Below are positions 35,156 through 47,305 of a stretch of DNA of 64,000 nt, one piece after another. How positions within the stretch are numbered: the first letter of the stretch is position 1; every line of letters starts with the position of its first letter. The position numbers and the translations under genes are program-made. Origin of the DNA: Tenrec ecaudatus (Eukaryota > Chordata > Mammalia > Afrosoricida > Tenrecidae); contig NC_134542.1 in assembly GCF_050624435.1 (NCBI RefSeq), forward strand, positions 109,537,677 to 109,601,676, given 5' to 3'. A model generated the notes under the pieces. That model had not been told where the DNA came from and did no database searches. It saw only the letters and a list, made by a program, of their open reading frames with translations.

Positions 35156-37039
35156 TGGTTTCTTAAAACACAAGCTTTTCGGGTGTCTTTGTGTAACATG
35201 TGCACACACAAATGTGTACAAGGGGAAGGAGTGTGCCCCATGATGTGTGCAAGTGTGCATGCACTCACATGCATGCTTCCTGAGAAATCTGTGAAATCAA
35301 TCCTTCTGGTTTCATCATAACCAAAAGATAGCAGATGTGCAGTTTCTGGGGGCATGTGGAGCAGAACTGGGAAAGGAAGCCCTGACCTCCTACTGTATCT
35401 ACACTAGACAGATTGTCCCAGGGCAATCACAACACTATGTATCCCTTCTTAATAAAAGGTTAAACAAGGATTGACTAGAAAGAAATGAGTGCCCTGGTAT
35501 AAATTGCTTCATCTAATCATATGCTTTACCTGCATTTTAAATTGCTATGACTACCAGGAGAATAAGGACATATTACAAGATTGTCCAGTTACAAAATCAA
35601 TCATTAACATTCCTGAGAGCTGATTATGGTGAGGTGCTGTATTAAAAGCTATTCTAGGTAAGCCGTCTGGCAGGGCTTTTCAAAGTAAATTTTAGAATGT
35701 CCGTAGATAGGCTATTGTGCTATTTTTGAGATTACTGTTTTCGGTGTCCTATGGACCTGTGTTTTCTCCCGAAGTGATCCTTACATTCTTAAGTGACTGT
35801 GAACATATCAGAGCTGATTAGCTAATATGCTCTTTCAAAAAAAAAAAAAGACTGTTGAAACTGAGTTTTTTTTTCCAACTCTTATCACCTTATAAGACAG
35901 AGTGAGACAACCCATAGGAGTCTCAGAACTATCAGCAATATGGAACAGGCTCCCCTATCTTGCCTATAATAAACCATAATTTAATGATTGCTTAATATCA
36001 ATCATTTGCTCTTAAGTAGCCTGATTTCGCCCACAGGTGAAGAGCTTGTTTCATCAATGCATGGTTTTGGTTTTTCTTAGCCTCAATAAACATTGTCTGC
36101 TGAGAGATTTGTGGTCCTCAAGCTGAGATAAAATCACATCACAGACTTGGAGTTAATAGCCTGGAGAAATAATAGTTTAGACATAGGAGCTTAATTATAA
36201 GTCAGTGGTAGTCCTAAAGGCACTCTAAGATATATTTTATATCTCTGTTACCATCGCTATTTTTAACAATGCCTGAAAATTCTTAAAATATATGTATAGT
36301 ATCACCACACACTATAATATTTATCTAACCAGTTATTGTTCTTAACTGATCTTAGATAAATTATGTACCAAAATCATTTCATTCAGATTATACTACAGCA
36401 TTAACTGATTGCGCTCAGGATAAGTTAGCAACTTAAAAAAAAACCTGCTTAACAACACTTGTCCTTCTTTAAAGTTAGGTTTAATCACAACTCCATCTTT
36501 TCCAACAATTAGGGTTTGTGAACATTGCTTTTATTTAAATTTTTCAGTCAGTTAATTTATTCTAAATTTTCTGCTTTATGAATTTTAATGTAACAAAGTA
36601 GAATTCTATTTTTTTCAAATAAAACTATCAGGTGTTTGGGATGCCTATGCTCTTATAAGAGGTTAATAACTACCATCCTAATCTGACGCAACATCTTTTG
36701 CATTGGCAGGCATAATAGGAGAAAATATTAAGTTCTTACAATATCATAGTCTGTAAAACATCGAAGCTACGTGGGAAGGACTACTTGTTAGATAGCTTGT
36801 TTTGTCAGCGTCATGTATGAAAGGCTTGTTTAGTGGCCTCTTGCTTGTGTAGTTTTGTGGATGTCACTTAACTTTATATATGCTCTGAGTCACCTAAAGT
36901 ATCTAGAAATCAGATGGAAATGCAGATGAGCTCTCAGATCTCTTTAACATTAAAATTAGATGAATTAAAGCATTCCCTTCTATACATATATGTTTAGATT
37001 AAATAGAGTTACGCATTGCTTAACATTAACACCCACCCC
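35156..37039. other. Unique AT-rich intron
   Basis: No gene or repeat recognised. The section 35560-36960 is AT-rich without clear transposon signatures. Confidence 0.4.
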
Positions 37040-37560
37040 ACAATGCCTCCTGGTGGAACAGGACGTTAGGTGATTGCAACATGGTCCGGGGTGCATGTCC
37101 TCAAGGTGCTGGGGTCCTGGGCACACGCCGGGGGTGGGGGGGGGCCCTGGGGAGGTGCTCTGCAGCATGACTGTACAGCCCACTGGGCACTCCTTAGCAG
37201 GTGAGCCTGCAGAATGGGCAGTTCCCACGGGAGTGATGGATGCCCACGCCTCAAGTCCGTGCTTTGGTTCCGCTAGACTCCCTAACATGATTGCCTAGTG
37301 CCCATATTTTGCTTGAACTGATCCCATTTGGGTTCACTGTAAAGCTATGCACCCTGGACACCTCAGCCCCGATCCTCTCGGTCTGCACTTTCCACTCACC
37401 GGGGAGGCTCAAGAGTGCCCTGGTCTTCCCTGCAGCTGCCCTACAGGAGAAGATTCCAACAGCTGAGCAGGACCTGACCCAGCACTCACCTGGGCGCGGG
37501 CCTCTGCCCCTGCCCACCAGGAAGCTTCCAGACAGCAAAGAGCAAATGCCCAGAAGTGGG
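37040..37560. other. GC-rich patch, unassigned
   Basis: Noticeably GC-richer than the rest of the intron, with a G tract at about 37129-37144. Several overlapping ORFs exist on both strands (for example 37291-37683 plus and 37409-37843 minus), none with a recognised domain. The left edge ('acgcattgcttaacatt', 'aggacgttaggtgattgc') faintly resembles an old DNA transposon. Confidence 0.3.
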
Positions 37561-37600
37561 GCTCTGACCTCCGACGGGGGTCTGGAGTCTTGGGACTCAG

Positions 37601-37792
37601 ATATTGCCTTAAAACTGTGGGTCGTGACCCCTTTGGGTGGGCGAACAACCCTTTCACGGGGGTGGCCTGATTTATCACAATAGCAAAATTGCAGTTACGA
37701 AGTAGCAATGAAAATAATTTTGATTGGGGGATCACCACAACATGAGGAACTGTATGAAGGGGTTGGGGCATGAGGAAGGTGGAGACCCACTG
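37601..37792 (+). mobile_element. SPIN-type non-autonomous hAT transposon
   Basis: 'ctgtgggtcgtgacccctttg', 'gggcgaacaaccctttcacg', 'caaaattgcagttacgaagtag', 'caatgaaaataattttgattg', 'atcaccacaacatgaggaac' and 'gaaggtggagacccactg' follow the order of SPIN elements, which have the terminus CAG.GGTTCTCAACCTGTGGGTCG. The left terminus is degraded. The 3' flank CCTTGAAT and the 5' CCTTAAAA are a possible 8-bp target duplication with two mismatches. No transposase is encoded. Confidence 0.85.
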
Positions 37793-37800
37793 CCTTGAAT

Positions 37801-39412
37801 GATTACTGAGAGAGGAAGACCTTTGTACAGTTAGGGTACGCATGATGGGTGGGAGCTATTGTACTCGCTATTGTCGCAGCCGCCTTACCCTGTGTCTGAA
37901 CCAATTCTGAGGTGTAGGCTTTCGTTCGGGTTGAAATTACGCTATTGGGATTAAGCTCCATCACTCACGGTGGTAGCTGATTTCATAACAGATCCCAGAG
38001 TGACTGCTTTTCGTTCTGTTCCACTTCCCCCTTCTCCTCTTGACGTTTTCCTTCAACCCCCTCACTTAATCCCGTTTCACTCTGCTTCTGAGGAAACCCA
38101 TGCTGAAACACAAAGAGCAGCTGTTAACCCCCTTCTACAACTCAGAACAGGAGACTTTGGTAATCCTGTCAAAGGCAATCTCTTCCTTGCCTTTTCTGAA
38201 TTTGGAATGATGTATGGGAATAGTTTTATTTTACTTTGCCTCCAACCTTCTGCAGAATAACCTAATAGTTGCAAGTAAAACGCGAAGGGTGAACACAATG
38301 AGGGAAACTTTTGGAGGGGTGAAGTCACGTACAAGGATACTAGGCATTTTGACTTCAGGAAGAAGGGCTCCCCGCCTGCAGGATGGCTTTCCCCATTGCT
38401 GCGGCCTTTTGTTTTCCAGGCTAATAGACACTTGGCTGCATGTGTCCGCACAGTATTGAAAGTCCACCCAGTTCGTGCAAATGTATTGACAGGTAGTCTC
38501 TTAAAGTTTTAGAAGTCTTTTACGGTACTCCATTTTCCTTGAGACTGTCTCTTAACGTCAGGAAAAAGCTTTATAAGACTGATAAAAATATAATATCGAT
38601 GGCTTTTCCCTTTTATTTTTTTAAGGTCTCCATAAATCTTTTTTACATCGTCTCAGGGACTATGTATCAAGCTGGTTATGGCCCTGGGGTGTTGTCTTAC
38701 AGCACAAGTGGCAACGGCAAAGCTTGGTATTTTTAGCTGTTTCCACATTGATTTTAAAGGGCCTGAGTTGATTTTCCCTTTCAGAGTCCCCTAGTGCTGT
38801 GCTCTGTTTCTAGCGGTACTTGAGACAAGAGCCGAGACAATGCCTGTTCTTTACCTTGAAATTCCCAGCAGCACCCATGATAGTGTTCACCACAGAGCAG
38901 TCACTCAATAAGTTTTGCCAACTGAGGAAGGCACCGATGACATCAGTCATCATGGTTTATGTCCCCCTGAAGGAAATGTAACTTGCGGTCTCTTCTCCAG
39001 TCGATAAGCTTCCTGTGTCCACCAGTGGATAAAAAGATTATGGTGGTTACGTTTCAGGCATGTGCTCACTGTAAACTCCAGGTCACGAGGCATCATTGTC
39101 AGCAGAAATTTTAGAATCAATGACTCTAAAAATTACATTTAAAACTTATTTTACCATCTATGCTTTTGAAGGGTTCAATCATGTTTCTTCTTGGACTGTG
39201 GGAGAGGAGAAAAACTTCTATGGGGGTACCTATTGGAGGTCTGGGGTGTTTCAGTAGAAAGACCTAGAAATCTATGTCTGAATAAATCAACCATTTAAAA
39301 GTGAAACACCACAGGCCTCATGAATCAAAATTTCCTTCACTTCAACTGTTTTTTTTTAAAAAGATAAAATTCTCATGCTCTCGTCCAGAGACAAATTCCT
39401 CTCTGTGAGGAT
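37801..39412. other. Unique intron
   Basis: No gene or repeat recognised. ORFs at 37970-38467 lack motifs. Confidence 0.4.
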
Positions 39413-39540
39413 TGCCACATATACTCAAGTATAAGCTGGCCGACCCGCATATCAGCTGAGGCACCTAATTTTAGCACACAAAAAAAATTGTATTAAAAAG
39501 GTGCTGAAAAACTCGGCTTATACACAAGTATATACGGTAA
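39413..39540. mobile_element. Short TIR-bearing MITE
   Basis: The left end 'ccacatatactcaagtataagc' and the right end 'gcttatacacaagtatatacgg' are imperfect inverted repeats about 25 bp long around a core with 'ggcacctaattttagcacac'. About 128 bp in total with no coding capacity. Families with 'atatactcgagtataagccga' ends occur in diverse animals. Superfamily not assigned. Confidence 0.65.
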
Positions 39541-40352
39541 CTAGGCCCAAGAATATGTCTTTTTGCACCTCCAAGGCCATTTGTTGAAGGACGACCATAA
39601 GACTTAGATTTGGAAAAATTTGGTTTAAAGCTTAATCTTTCTCCATACGATGCAGCTTTAGTTACCGCCCTTAACCTGTACGGGCTTCAATTTTCTTAAG
39701 AAGCATGGTGTCTAACCTTTAAAATTATTGAAAAGCTTCAGAGATTAAAAATAATAACTAATAATAATAAAATTACAATATTTGACCTAGATAATAGCCC
39801 TCTAAAGTGAAAACTTTGTTAAGCTTTCCTCTCGGCTTTGCACACACCTCTGAGGTCCTACATCAACCTGGCCCATTCTGGCTCTTCCTTCAGGTCTCTA
39901 CTCAAGCTTCGCACTCAGTAAGTTTTCCCTAATTTCCCCTGGCAGATGCAGGCCTTCCAGCCCCTTTAATGCCATGCTCATCTTGAGTACTCATTGCTTG
40001 CTTGCATGAATGATTTCCTGTGACTCTCTGAGCTCTTTAGTGACAGGAACTGTGACTTTCTTATGTCTCGCCATGGCACATTGTACATTGGCACCCTCTA
40101 ATGAGTATTACATAAATATGAGCAGTAAAAGGACAATCAAGCAGGCGAATAGCCAGATAGGCTCCTTCCAGGTACCTAATTCAGCATTCCACAGGTAGGG
40201 TGTGTCAACTGTAGAAAGTGATGCAAGGAATGCATGTGTTCAGTTTCTAACCAAAAGATGGAAGGTACAAGTCCACACAGAAGTGCCGCACAACAAATCC
40301 CCAGTGGTCAACATCTGGAAAATCGACAGCTCAAAGTCCTGTGTAGCCTGGT
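39541..40352. other. Unique intron
   Basis: Nothing recognised. Confidence 0.4.
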
Positions 40353-40528
<176 letters not shown>

Positions 40529-40729
40529 TATGGTAACCATATCTATACAGGGGAAGTGAGGTCTTAACATCTGAGGAGGGCTGTTTTTATCTCTCCTGGC
40601 ACAAAGACTTGGTGTGATGGCCCAATTGTCCCTTCCTCATTTTCATTTTGAGGACTGAAAATCTGTGTGAAGGCTGGTCAGATAGGCACTAATCACATGC
40701 AAGCAAAAATGAATACCATTCTACAGACA

Positions 40730-41256
40730 CTGTATGTGTTAGTCTGGGGACTTCAGAGAAACAAATCCACAGAAACTCATGTATAAGGGAGAGTTTTATA
40801 TAAAGGGTAAGTGCATATCAAGAAAACATCCCAACCCAGTGCTGCCCAAGCCCACAAGTCCAACATTAACCCATATGTCCAACACCAATCCACAAAATCC
40901 TCCTCCATCTCACAAAACAGACACAATGGTGCCAACAGCAGGAGGAAAGCTGAGTCAGTGAACCTGTAAACATCTCAGCTCTGGCAGGAGTCTCCACACA
41001 GCTGCTCCAGCACTCAAGGCTGCATCGGGGTAGGTCCATGTGGCTTCTCCTCAGGGATGTCTTGCAGGAAGTGAGTTTTGTCAGTTGAAGCAGGGAATTG
41101 GTTAAGGCAGTCTCACCCCAGTCTGACCATCACAAAGCAAGAAACCTGAGAACTCGAAAGGCGAGGCTCACCAAGCCATTTATCCCTCTGCCCTTCAAAT
41201 AACCCCACATGTATTTATCAGCCAGGTTGGTACAATAAACTAACTACCTCCCTGTA
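40730..41256 (+). mobile_element. Solo LTR, subtype B, with 5-bp target duplication
   Basis: Element 40735-41251, flanked by CTGTA at 40730-40734 and 41252-41256. It starts TGTGTTAGTCTGGGGACTTC, has 'agagttttatataaaggg', 'aacatcccaacccagtgctg', 'ggtaggtccatgtggcttct' and 'cttcaaataaccccacatg', and ends 'acaataaactaactacctcc'. The ~517 bp without coding sequence, and 5-bp duplications, fit an endogenous retrovirus-type solo LTR. Confidence 0.85.
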
Positions 41257-41622
41257 TGTTTGGGATCTCAGTAGAATTTGTGGCGAGGAAAGCTGGTCAT
41301 GAGTATTTTTGCAAGGATCATTTGCATGCAAGTCAATATAGGAAACAAAGAAGCAGGTCTTCAAGCCAATTCAAATGGTTCAGCAACTTCCGTCTTAAAC
41401 AAAAGTGGCATCAACACTGCATAGCAACTAAATGGCTGCCCAAGTCACTTAGTCCTCGACAGGAAACACCTGATTAATATGGTGGCTGACCAGGCAGCTT
41501 TACATGCATGTTGCTACCCAGAATCCTGCGATTCATCTAATCTCCAGCATCAGACGCCTCAAATGTTCAGAAGGGAAGCCTTTAATGAGGTTTTGGAGGG
41601 AAATAATATTTGCGCATGCGTG

Positions 41623-41661
<39 letters not shown>

Positions 41662-42006
41662 AGAATACCAAAAATAATAGTACCGGGAATATATGGCTGT
41701 GGTGACATAAATGACAGGAGATTGCATGGCAGAATTTGCAAGACCAACAACTTAGGTATTTCAAATACTTTCTTTAAACAACAACAAAATTGGTGAATAC
41801 ACTTGTAGTATACTAATGAAACCTGAGATATGCAGAAGATACAAATAAGATACAAGTAAGAAGATGCTTACTGAAAGTGAGGAGTAATTGAAGCACTTAC
41901 TAGTGAAGATCAGAGATTGCAGCTTTCGGTAGAGTTAAGGAAATCAAAATACAGCCAGGATGGTCCTTGGATGCAAGGATGATGGAACTTCATCTCAGGT
42001 ACTTTG
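41257..42006. other. Intron with Z-DNA-type microsatellite
   Basis: Unassigned apart from the tract at 41611-41659. 'ggatggtccttggatgcaagg' then 'gatggaacttcatctcagg' (41960-41998) resembles an RTE 3' fragment but is too short to call. Confidence 0.4.
41611..41659. repeat. Perfect alternating pyrimidine-purine tract
   Basis: TGCGCATGCGTGCGCGCGCA followed by (CA)n: 49 bp with strict alternation, GC-rich on the left. Confidence 0.95.
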
Positions 42007-42515
42007 GACATTGTGTTACTCTGGCTAGACTAGAGAAACAAATCCAGAGACAATCATTTGTTTGTAATAGAGAACTTTATATCAAAGAGTAATTGTATAA
42101 TAAGAAAACATCAAAGCTCAGTCCATGTCAAGTCCTTAAGTCTGCTATCAGCCCATACGTCCTATACCAATCCATAAATTCCTCTTCAGACTTACGCAAC
42201 ACATGCAATGATGCTGAATGCAGAAAGGCCAGAGGGTGGAAAGTCTTGTGGATCCAGTGGTGGTGGAAACATCTTAGCACTGGTGTGATTCTCCACGTGT
42301 CTCCTCCACTCCAATTCCCCAGTTCCATCAGCTTAGCTCCCTGTGCATTGTCAACAGGAATGTGTCTCAGAGAAAGTGCATTTGTTCCACTTGCAGGGAG
42401 GAAGATAGGAGTTCCCAAAATCCTCAGAAGGCAATGCCCACCCAGAGGCCTATTTTACAAGCTAGACTCCACCCCTTCTCAATTTGACAGGAGATGATGT
42501 AACTGCCACAGACAT
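42007..42515 (+). mobile_element. Solo LTR, subtype A, perfect 5-bp target duplication
   Basis: Element 42012-42510 (499 bp), flanked by GACAT at 42007-42011 and 42511-42515. The ends are TGTGTTACTCTGG...GTAACTGCCACA, that is TG...CA. It matches the copies at 4996 and 16384 throughout. The ORFs at 42093-42497 and 42128-42418 have no protein homology and are LTR shadows. Confidence 0.88.
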
Positions 42516-43095
42516 CTTATCTATCAGGAGAGACAAGACCCTAAGAAGGGCATCATGCTTGGTAAAATAGAGGGCATTTTCAGAAATATGGGTTACAATT
42601 GAGGTAAGAGAAAAGGAATCCTTATCTCTTAGATAAGTGTTGGGTGATAGGTTTAAAATCTCTCTGGACAATTTTTGACAATGACCAATAAGTGACTTTC
42701 CTTTCCACACTACTTATGTATCATTGGTAGCAACAGAACCATAGGAATACAGAGCAGTATGCAATCTGCTGATGATTGAGATGATTGATACTTTTGGTGG
42801 CCCCTGCTGTTTATTATGGAAACTCCATTGACTGGCTGCTGAGGGTGTATCTCCATAAGGTGATGGTTGAATCAAAGGGACAAGCCCATTGTTGTGTCTC
42901 TACTTCTACTACTATTCAGCACTGTGGCAATCTTCAAATTTTCCTTTTAGTCTTGAAAGGATTATATCTATTTGCTTAGAAAAATATTAATGTTATGAAT
43001 CTTTTGCGTTATATGAAATCTTTCTTCTTAGAAAAATTTAAAGCAAAAATTTTCAAGTTTTAAAAATGTGCATATATTTATAGGTTTGATATTAA
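42516..43095. other. Unique AT-rich intron
   Basis: Nothing recognised; 42500-42560 ('gagacaagaccctaagaaggg', 'catcatgcttggtaaaatag') weakly resembles the RTE 3' region. Confidence 0.35.
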
Positions 43096-44078
43096 GGTAG
43101 CAGACAGACATGGGGCCTCCACTCAAGTAATCCCTCAATGCAAGAACACTTTGTTCTATTAAACTGACATTCCATGATGCTCACCTTCCTGACATGATCA
43201 CTGAAGACAAAATAGGTGCATAAGCAAATGTGGTGAAGAAAGCTGATGGTGCTCGGCTATCAAAAGATATAGTGTCTGGGGTCTTAAAGGCTTAAAGTTA
43301 AACAGGTGGCCATCTAGCTGAGAAGTAACAAAAACCACATGGAAGAAGCAAACCAGCCTGTGTGATCATAAGGTGTTGATGGGATTAAGCGTCAGGCATG
43401 TAAAAGCCAGAACAAAATCACACCCAATGTGAATGGGGGGTGGGGGTGGGGACTTGGAGTGTAGAGTGGAGACCCAAAGTCAATCTGTAGACAATTGGAT
43501 ATCCCTTCACAGAAGCGTCACAAGGAAGAGATGAGCCAATCAAGGGTGCAGTGTAACACCGATGAAACTCACAACTTTTCTCTAGTAGTTCTTTAATGCT
43601 TCCTTCCCCCACTATCATGACCTCAGTTCTACCTTACAAATCAAATTAGACCAGAATATGTGTACTGCTACAGATAAGAGCCTGCAACACAGGGAATCCA
43701 GAATAGATAAACCATTAAGAGCCAACAATGATAATAGAGATACCAGGAGGATAAGGGGAAAGTGGGGGGGTAGGAAGGGGAAATTTATCATAAGGATCAA
43801 TGTATAATTACTCCACCCAGGGGCACAAACAACAGCAAAGTGGGTAAAGAGTGAGAGAGGATGATGTAAGATATGAAAATAATAATCTATAAATTATCAA
43901 GGTTTCATGAGGGAGGGGAAAATGAGGAGCTGATATAAAGGTTTCAAGTGGAAAGAAAATGCTTTGAAAATGATGATGGCAGCATATGTACAAATGTGCT
44001 TGACACAATGGATGAATGTATAGATTGTGATAAGAGATGTAAGTGCCTCCAATAAAAGTATTTAAAAAAAAGTATAGC
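43096..44078 (+). mobile_element. Long L1-type 3' end copy
   Basis: Starts near 'gacatggggcctccactcaag' and contains 'tgatgctcaccttcc', 'ggggtcttaaaggcttaaag', 'gatgagccaatcaagggtgc' and 'gataccaggaggataagggg'. It ends 'gtaagtgcctccaataaaag' plus an A-rich tail. Collinear with the 17.5-kb copy. Directly follows with a mariner remnant at its 3' side. Confidence 0.8.
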
Positions 44079-44595
44079 ACCATGTCTTATCACCAGCTAA
44101 GACCTTGGGAAAAAATCTGGGTCTTCTGAGCTGTTCTTTCCAGTCATGGCATGTTTCCACTCAATGCTCTTTTTATTGGTCAGTCAGAATCCGAGGCACA
44201 AATTTCACAGGGACCCCTCTCATTCCCCAATCTTCCATTGAAATTCACGGAACTAAGCTCCCAGACAGTCCAGATAACGTTGCCAACCCTTCAATGGTCC
44301 ACCATCAGTCTTTAAGCACAAGTGCACAAATTTGTTGACATTTTTGTCCATCAATCCACCTTTCACCTTTCTGGAAATGAGAAAACCACTCATACACTTC
44401 AGCATTTCCCATAGTGCTATCCTTGTAAGCTGTGTTCAACATCACAACAGTTTTTGTGGCATTTTTCCTGAGCAGGAAACAAAATTTCACAGCTGCACAC
44501 TGGTCTCTTAAATCGGCTATCACAAAAAAATGAGGCTTGAGTAAAACTGCTTTTATGGAAAATAAAAACACAGTGACCAGAGAGAACCTTCCCAA
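44079..44595 (-). pseudogene. Mariner transposase N-terminal remnant
   Basis: The minus frame 44305-44595 carries DLRDQCAAVKFCFLLRKNAT and AEVYEWFSHFQKGE, the N-terminal helix-turn-helix region of a mariner transposase (typical pattern QR..IKFCF.L.K.A.ET.EML...VYEWF.RFK.G). Continuing left in broken frames are a segment like 'MRGVPVKFVPRILT' and 'VLAGDKTW'. The catalytic C-terminal half is cut off where the L1-type element ends. Mariner transposases cut and paste DNA at TA sites; this copy is dead through stops and truncation. It probably belongs to an old Mars/Hsmar-like family. Confidence 0.8.
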
Positions 44596-46746
44596 GTGAT
44601 GTCACTGGGTGCACTAACTCAGCGCGGGTTTCTCCATGCTCACCTGGTAGGAAAAATGCGTACTCTGCCTTGAAGAGTTGCTATGAATAGATACAGACTT
44701 GATAGTAGTGAGGTTTTCTTTTTTGTTTGTTTTTAGGGTTATGGTGGTGAGAAATGGAGAGCTAATAATTATGAATACAAGAGTAAAGAAAATGTTCCAA
44801 AATCCATTGTGGTGATGACTGTACAACCCTTTTAAATACATTTAAACTATTGAGACAAAACACAGTATTCTATACAGATAACCCATCCTCTCAAACAGCG
44901 AAATGTAAATGCTAGTTTGGAAATACACAATGTATGTTTGAAGGGGATTCACAAAGTTCTTGGGGCAATTCTGTTTTCTTTGAAATCAAATTTTACACAG
45001 AATTTTGGAGGCCCCATTCATCTCTCTAATAAAAAATGGCATGACAATTCACCAAGAATTTTACAAGTTTTTCCTAAAATTATTTACTTGAGTAATTATT
45101 CTAACTGTCATCATTGCTTACTAATGATGTGTTAAAGTACTCTTTAATGTTCATGTGGTGTAGATTTTAATGGAAACAGAGAATGTTATCTTGGAAAAAT
45201 TGTTCAAAGCTAGTGATTAAAAGAATGAACTAGAAAGAGAAGAAGCAAGAAAGGAAGCAAAGAAAGAAAAACTGTAGGACTGGGGTCAGTTTTAAAGTGC
45301 ATAATTTGCGGGCCTGTTTGTACTAGCATATGAAAAAGATTGTGAGCTTGAACTCATTTTTGTATAGCAATTTTGAACCATTTTATGAGTTATTTCATTT
45401 CTACTTGCATATATGAATAATAGGCGTCAAGCAGTCTTTTGAAGTCAGCACATTAGAGCTCTATCTACAGTTATTTTAGTGCTTTAAATCCTCTTGTAAA
45501 AACTCAAAAATACAGTGCTATTTGTAGCATCATTTGTTTATCAGACATAGAAAATGTTTTGTGTACCATGGAAGATAAATTTTTTTTCCAGAGCTCTAAT
45601 TTTAATTGAAAAATAAATGTAGGAAAATTAAATACAACTAAAAGTATATGTATGTTTATGTATATTCATGAAAATATAAATTAAAAGCTAGTGGAACTTT
45701 TCTATGAACTTTTGGGTCACAGATATTTACATATATATATAAATTATAGTAAAAATTCAAGATTACTATAGCTATAAGAATATGTAACTTTATAAGCATA
45801 TGACACGATGTAGAAATATAGCAAAATATGGGGAAGAAATTGAGTGTAACAATTCAAAAAATCAAAAGATCTACATTTAATTACTTATCTAAATGATCTT
45901 GAAAAAAGCACTGTACATTTACAACTGTCTGTTTTAATTTAATAATCCTTCTTCCCAAGATGGGGACATGATAGATATTCCTTTTGATAGTGTAGAGGCC
46001 AACATTAGCTCAGTTTTTATATTTGTTTGGTGAAATTTAGTGCTCCATTTTGAATTTGATTTAAAAAACAACAACATCATGTGAAGTAAATATTTGTTTC
46101 TTATATATAGTTAATTCTCTGGTGAACCCAAGCACTAAATAGAAAAATCAGCAGTCTTAGCACAATGTGAGTGAAAAGTTTAAGGACATCTATGAGAAAG
46201 AGAGAAAGACAACTTAATGCCCTTACATTAGGATCAATGCAGATATTGGAACAGGCTCTTACTCTGTTGTTACCTTGCTTGATATTTACATAGTTTGCAG
46301 CCTTCATTTCATTGATTTGTTAAAACAAGTTATAATTTCTCAGCCAAAATGGATTACTCAAACTGTCATAATCTAGGTATTAATTATAAACCAGTATTGT
46401 AATCATTTTAGTTGTGTTAGGATAAAACACACTCACAGTGGTTGAAACCTCATCCTAAGCAAGTAGAGGGTGAATGTTGCATTCAAGTTGAATTGTGGCA
46501 CAAGATGGGTCCAAAAGCCATCATAAGTTTAGAGTTGTCTGAATATTAGAGGTCAATCAAGAAATACAAACCATCAAAATTAAATGAGAAAAATAATGTA
46601 ATAATAAGCAGGAAGTGATTCAGAACCTAGGATTGAGGAGGGGGAAAAGGAGAATAAGGAGGAAGAGTGGAGGAGGAGGCAGAAGAGGAGGAGAAAACCT
46701 GAACAATAGAAGGCAAGATGCTTCATCAGGAGTATATCTAAGGATA
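44596..46746. other. AT-rich unique intron
   Basis: No gene recognised. It includes purine-rich tracts at 45230-45275 and 46625-46700 (GGA/GAA-rich). 'gtggaacttttctatgaactttt' at about 45690 may be another mariner-type terminus. Confidence 0.4.
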
Positions 46747-46747
46747 T

Positions 46748-47305
46748 TGTGTGCGTCTGAGCCTGCAGAAACAAATCCATATACAAGAGCAATTGTACAT
46801 TAAGAAAACATCCCAACCCAGTCCAATCTAAGGTCATACGTCTGATATTAGCCCATATGTATGATACCCATTTATAAAGTCCTCTTCAAACTCTCAAAAT
46901 ACGTGCATTGATGCCGAATGCAGGACGATCTCAGGCCAATGTGTAGAAAGTGTTTGGATCCAGTGGTGTTATAAGCATCTCAGTGTTGGCAGGGTCTCTA
47001 TGTGGCTTCTCCGCCTTCAGATGTCTGGTTGCATCAGGGTAGGTCCATGTGGCTTCTCCAACTCAGAGCACTAGTGTCTTTCGACATGTCTTGTCAACTG
47101 CAATGTCTCCCAGGGAGTGGCAGAGAGAGAAATGTCTCCTGCCTCCAAGGAGGAAGTACCAGATTTCCCATAATTCCCAGGAGAAGGTCAGGCCCACACA
47201 GAGGCCTTATTGGCTATGATCTGATTGACAAGCTAGACTCCTCTCCACCCTTCAATTAACCCCACATGCGTTTATTCGCCAGGTTGGCACAATAAACTAA
47301 CTCAC
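46748..47305 (+). mobile_element. Solo LTR, subtype B
   Basis: Starts TGTGTGCGTCTGAGCCTGCA and contains 'aacatcccaacccagtcc', 'gcattgatgccgaatgcagg', 'ggtaggtccatgtggcttct' and 'gacaagctagactcct'. It ends with 'aattaaccccacatgcg', 'gccaggttggcacaataaac'. No clean target duplication found. Confidence 0.78.

Noticed and set aside
42093..42497. 134-codon ORF with a plausible start
   Set aside because: Lies wholly inside a solo LTR with matching copies elsewhere in the window that do not keep the frame.
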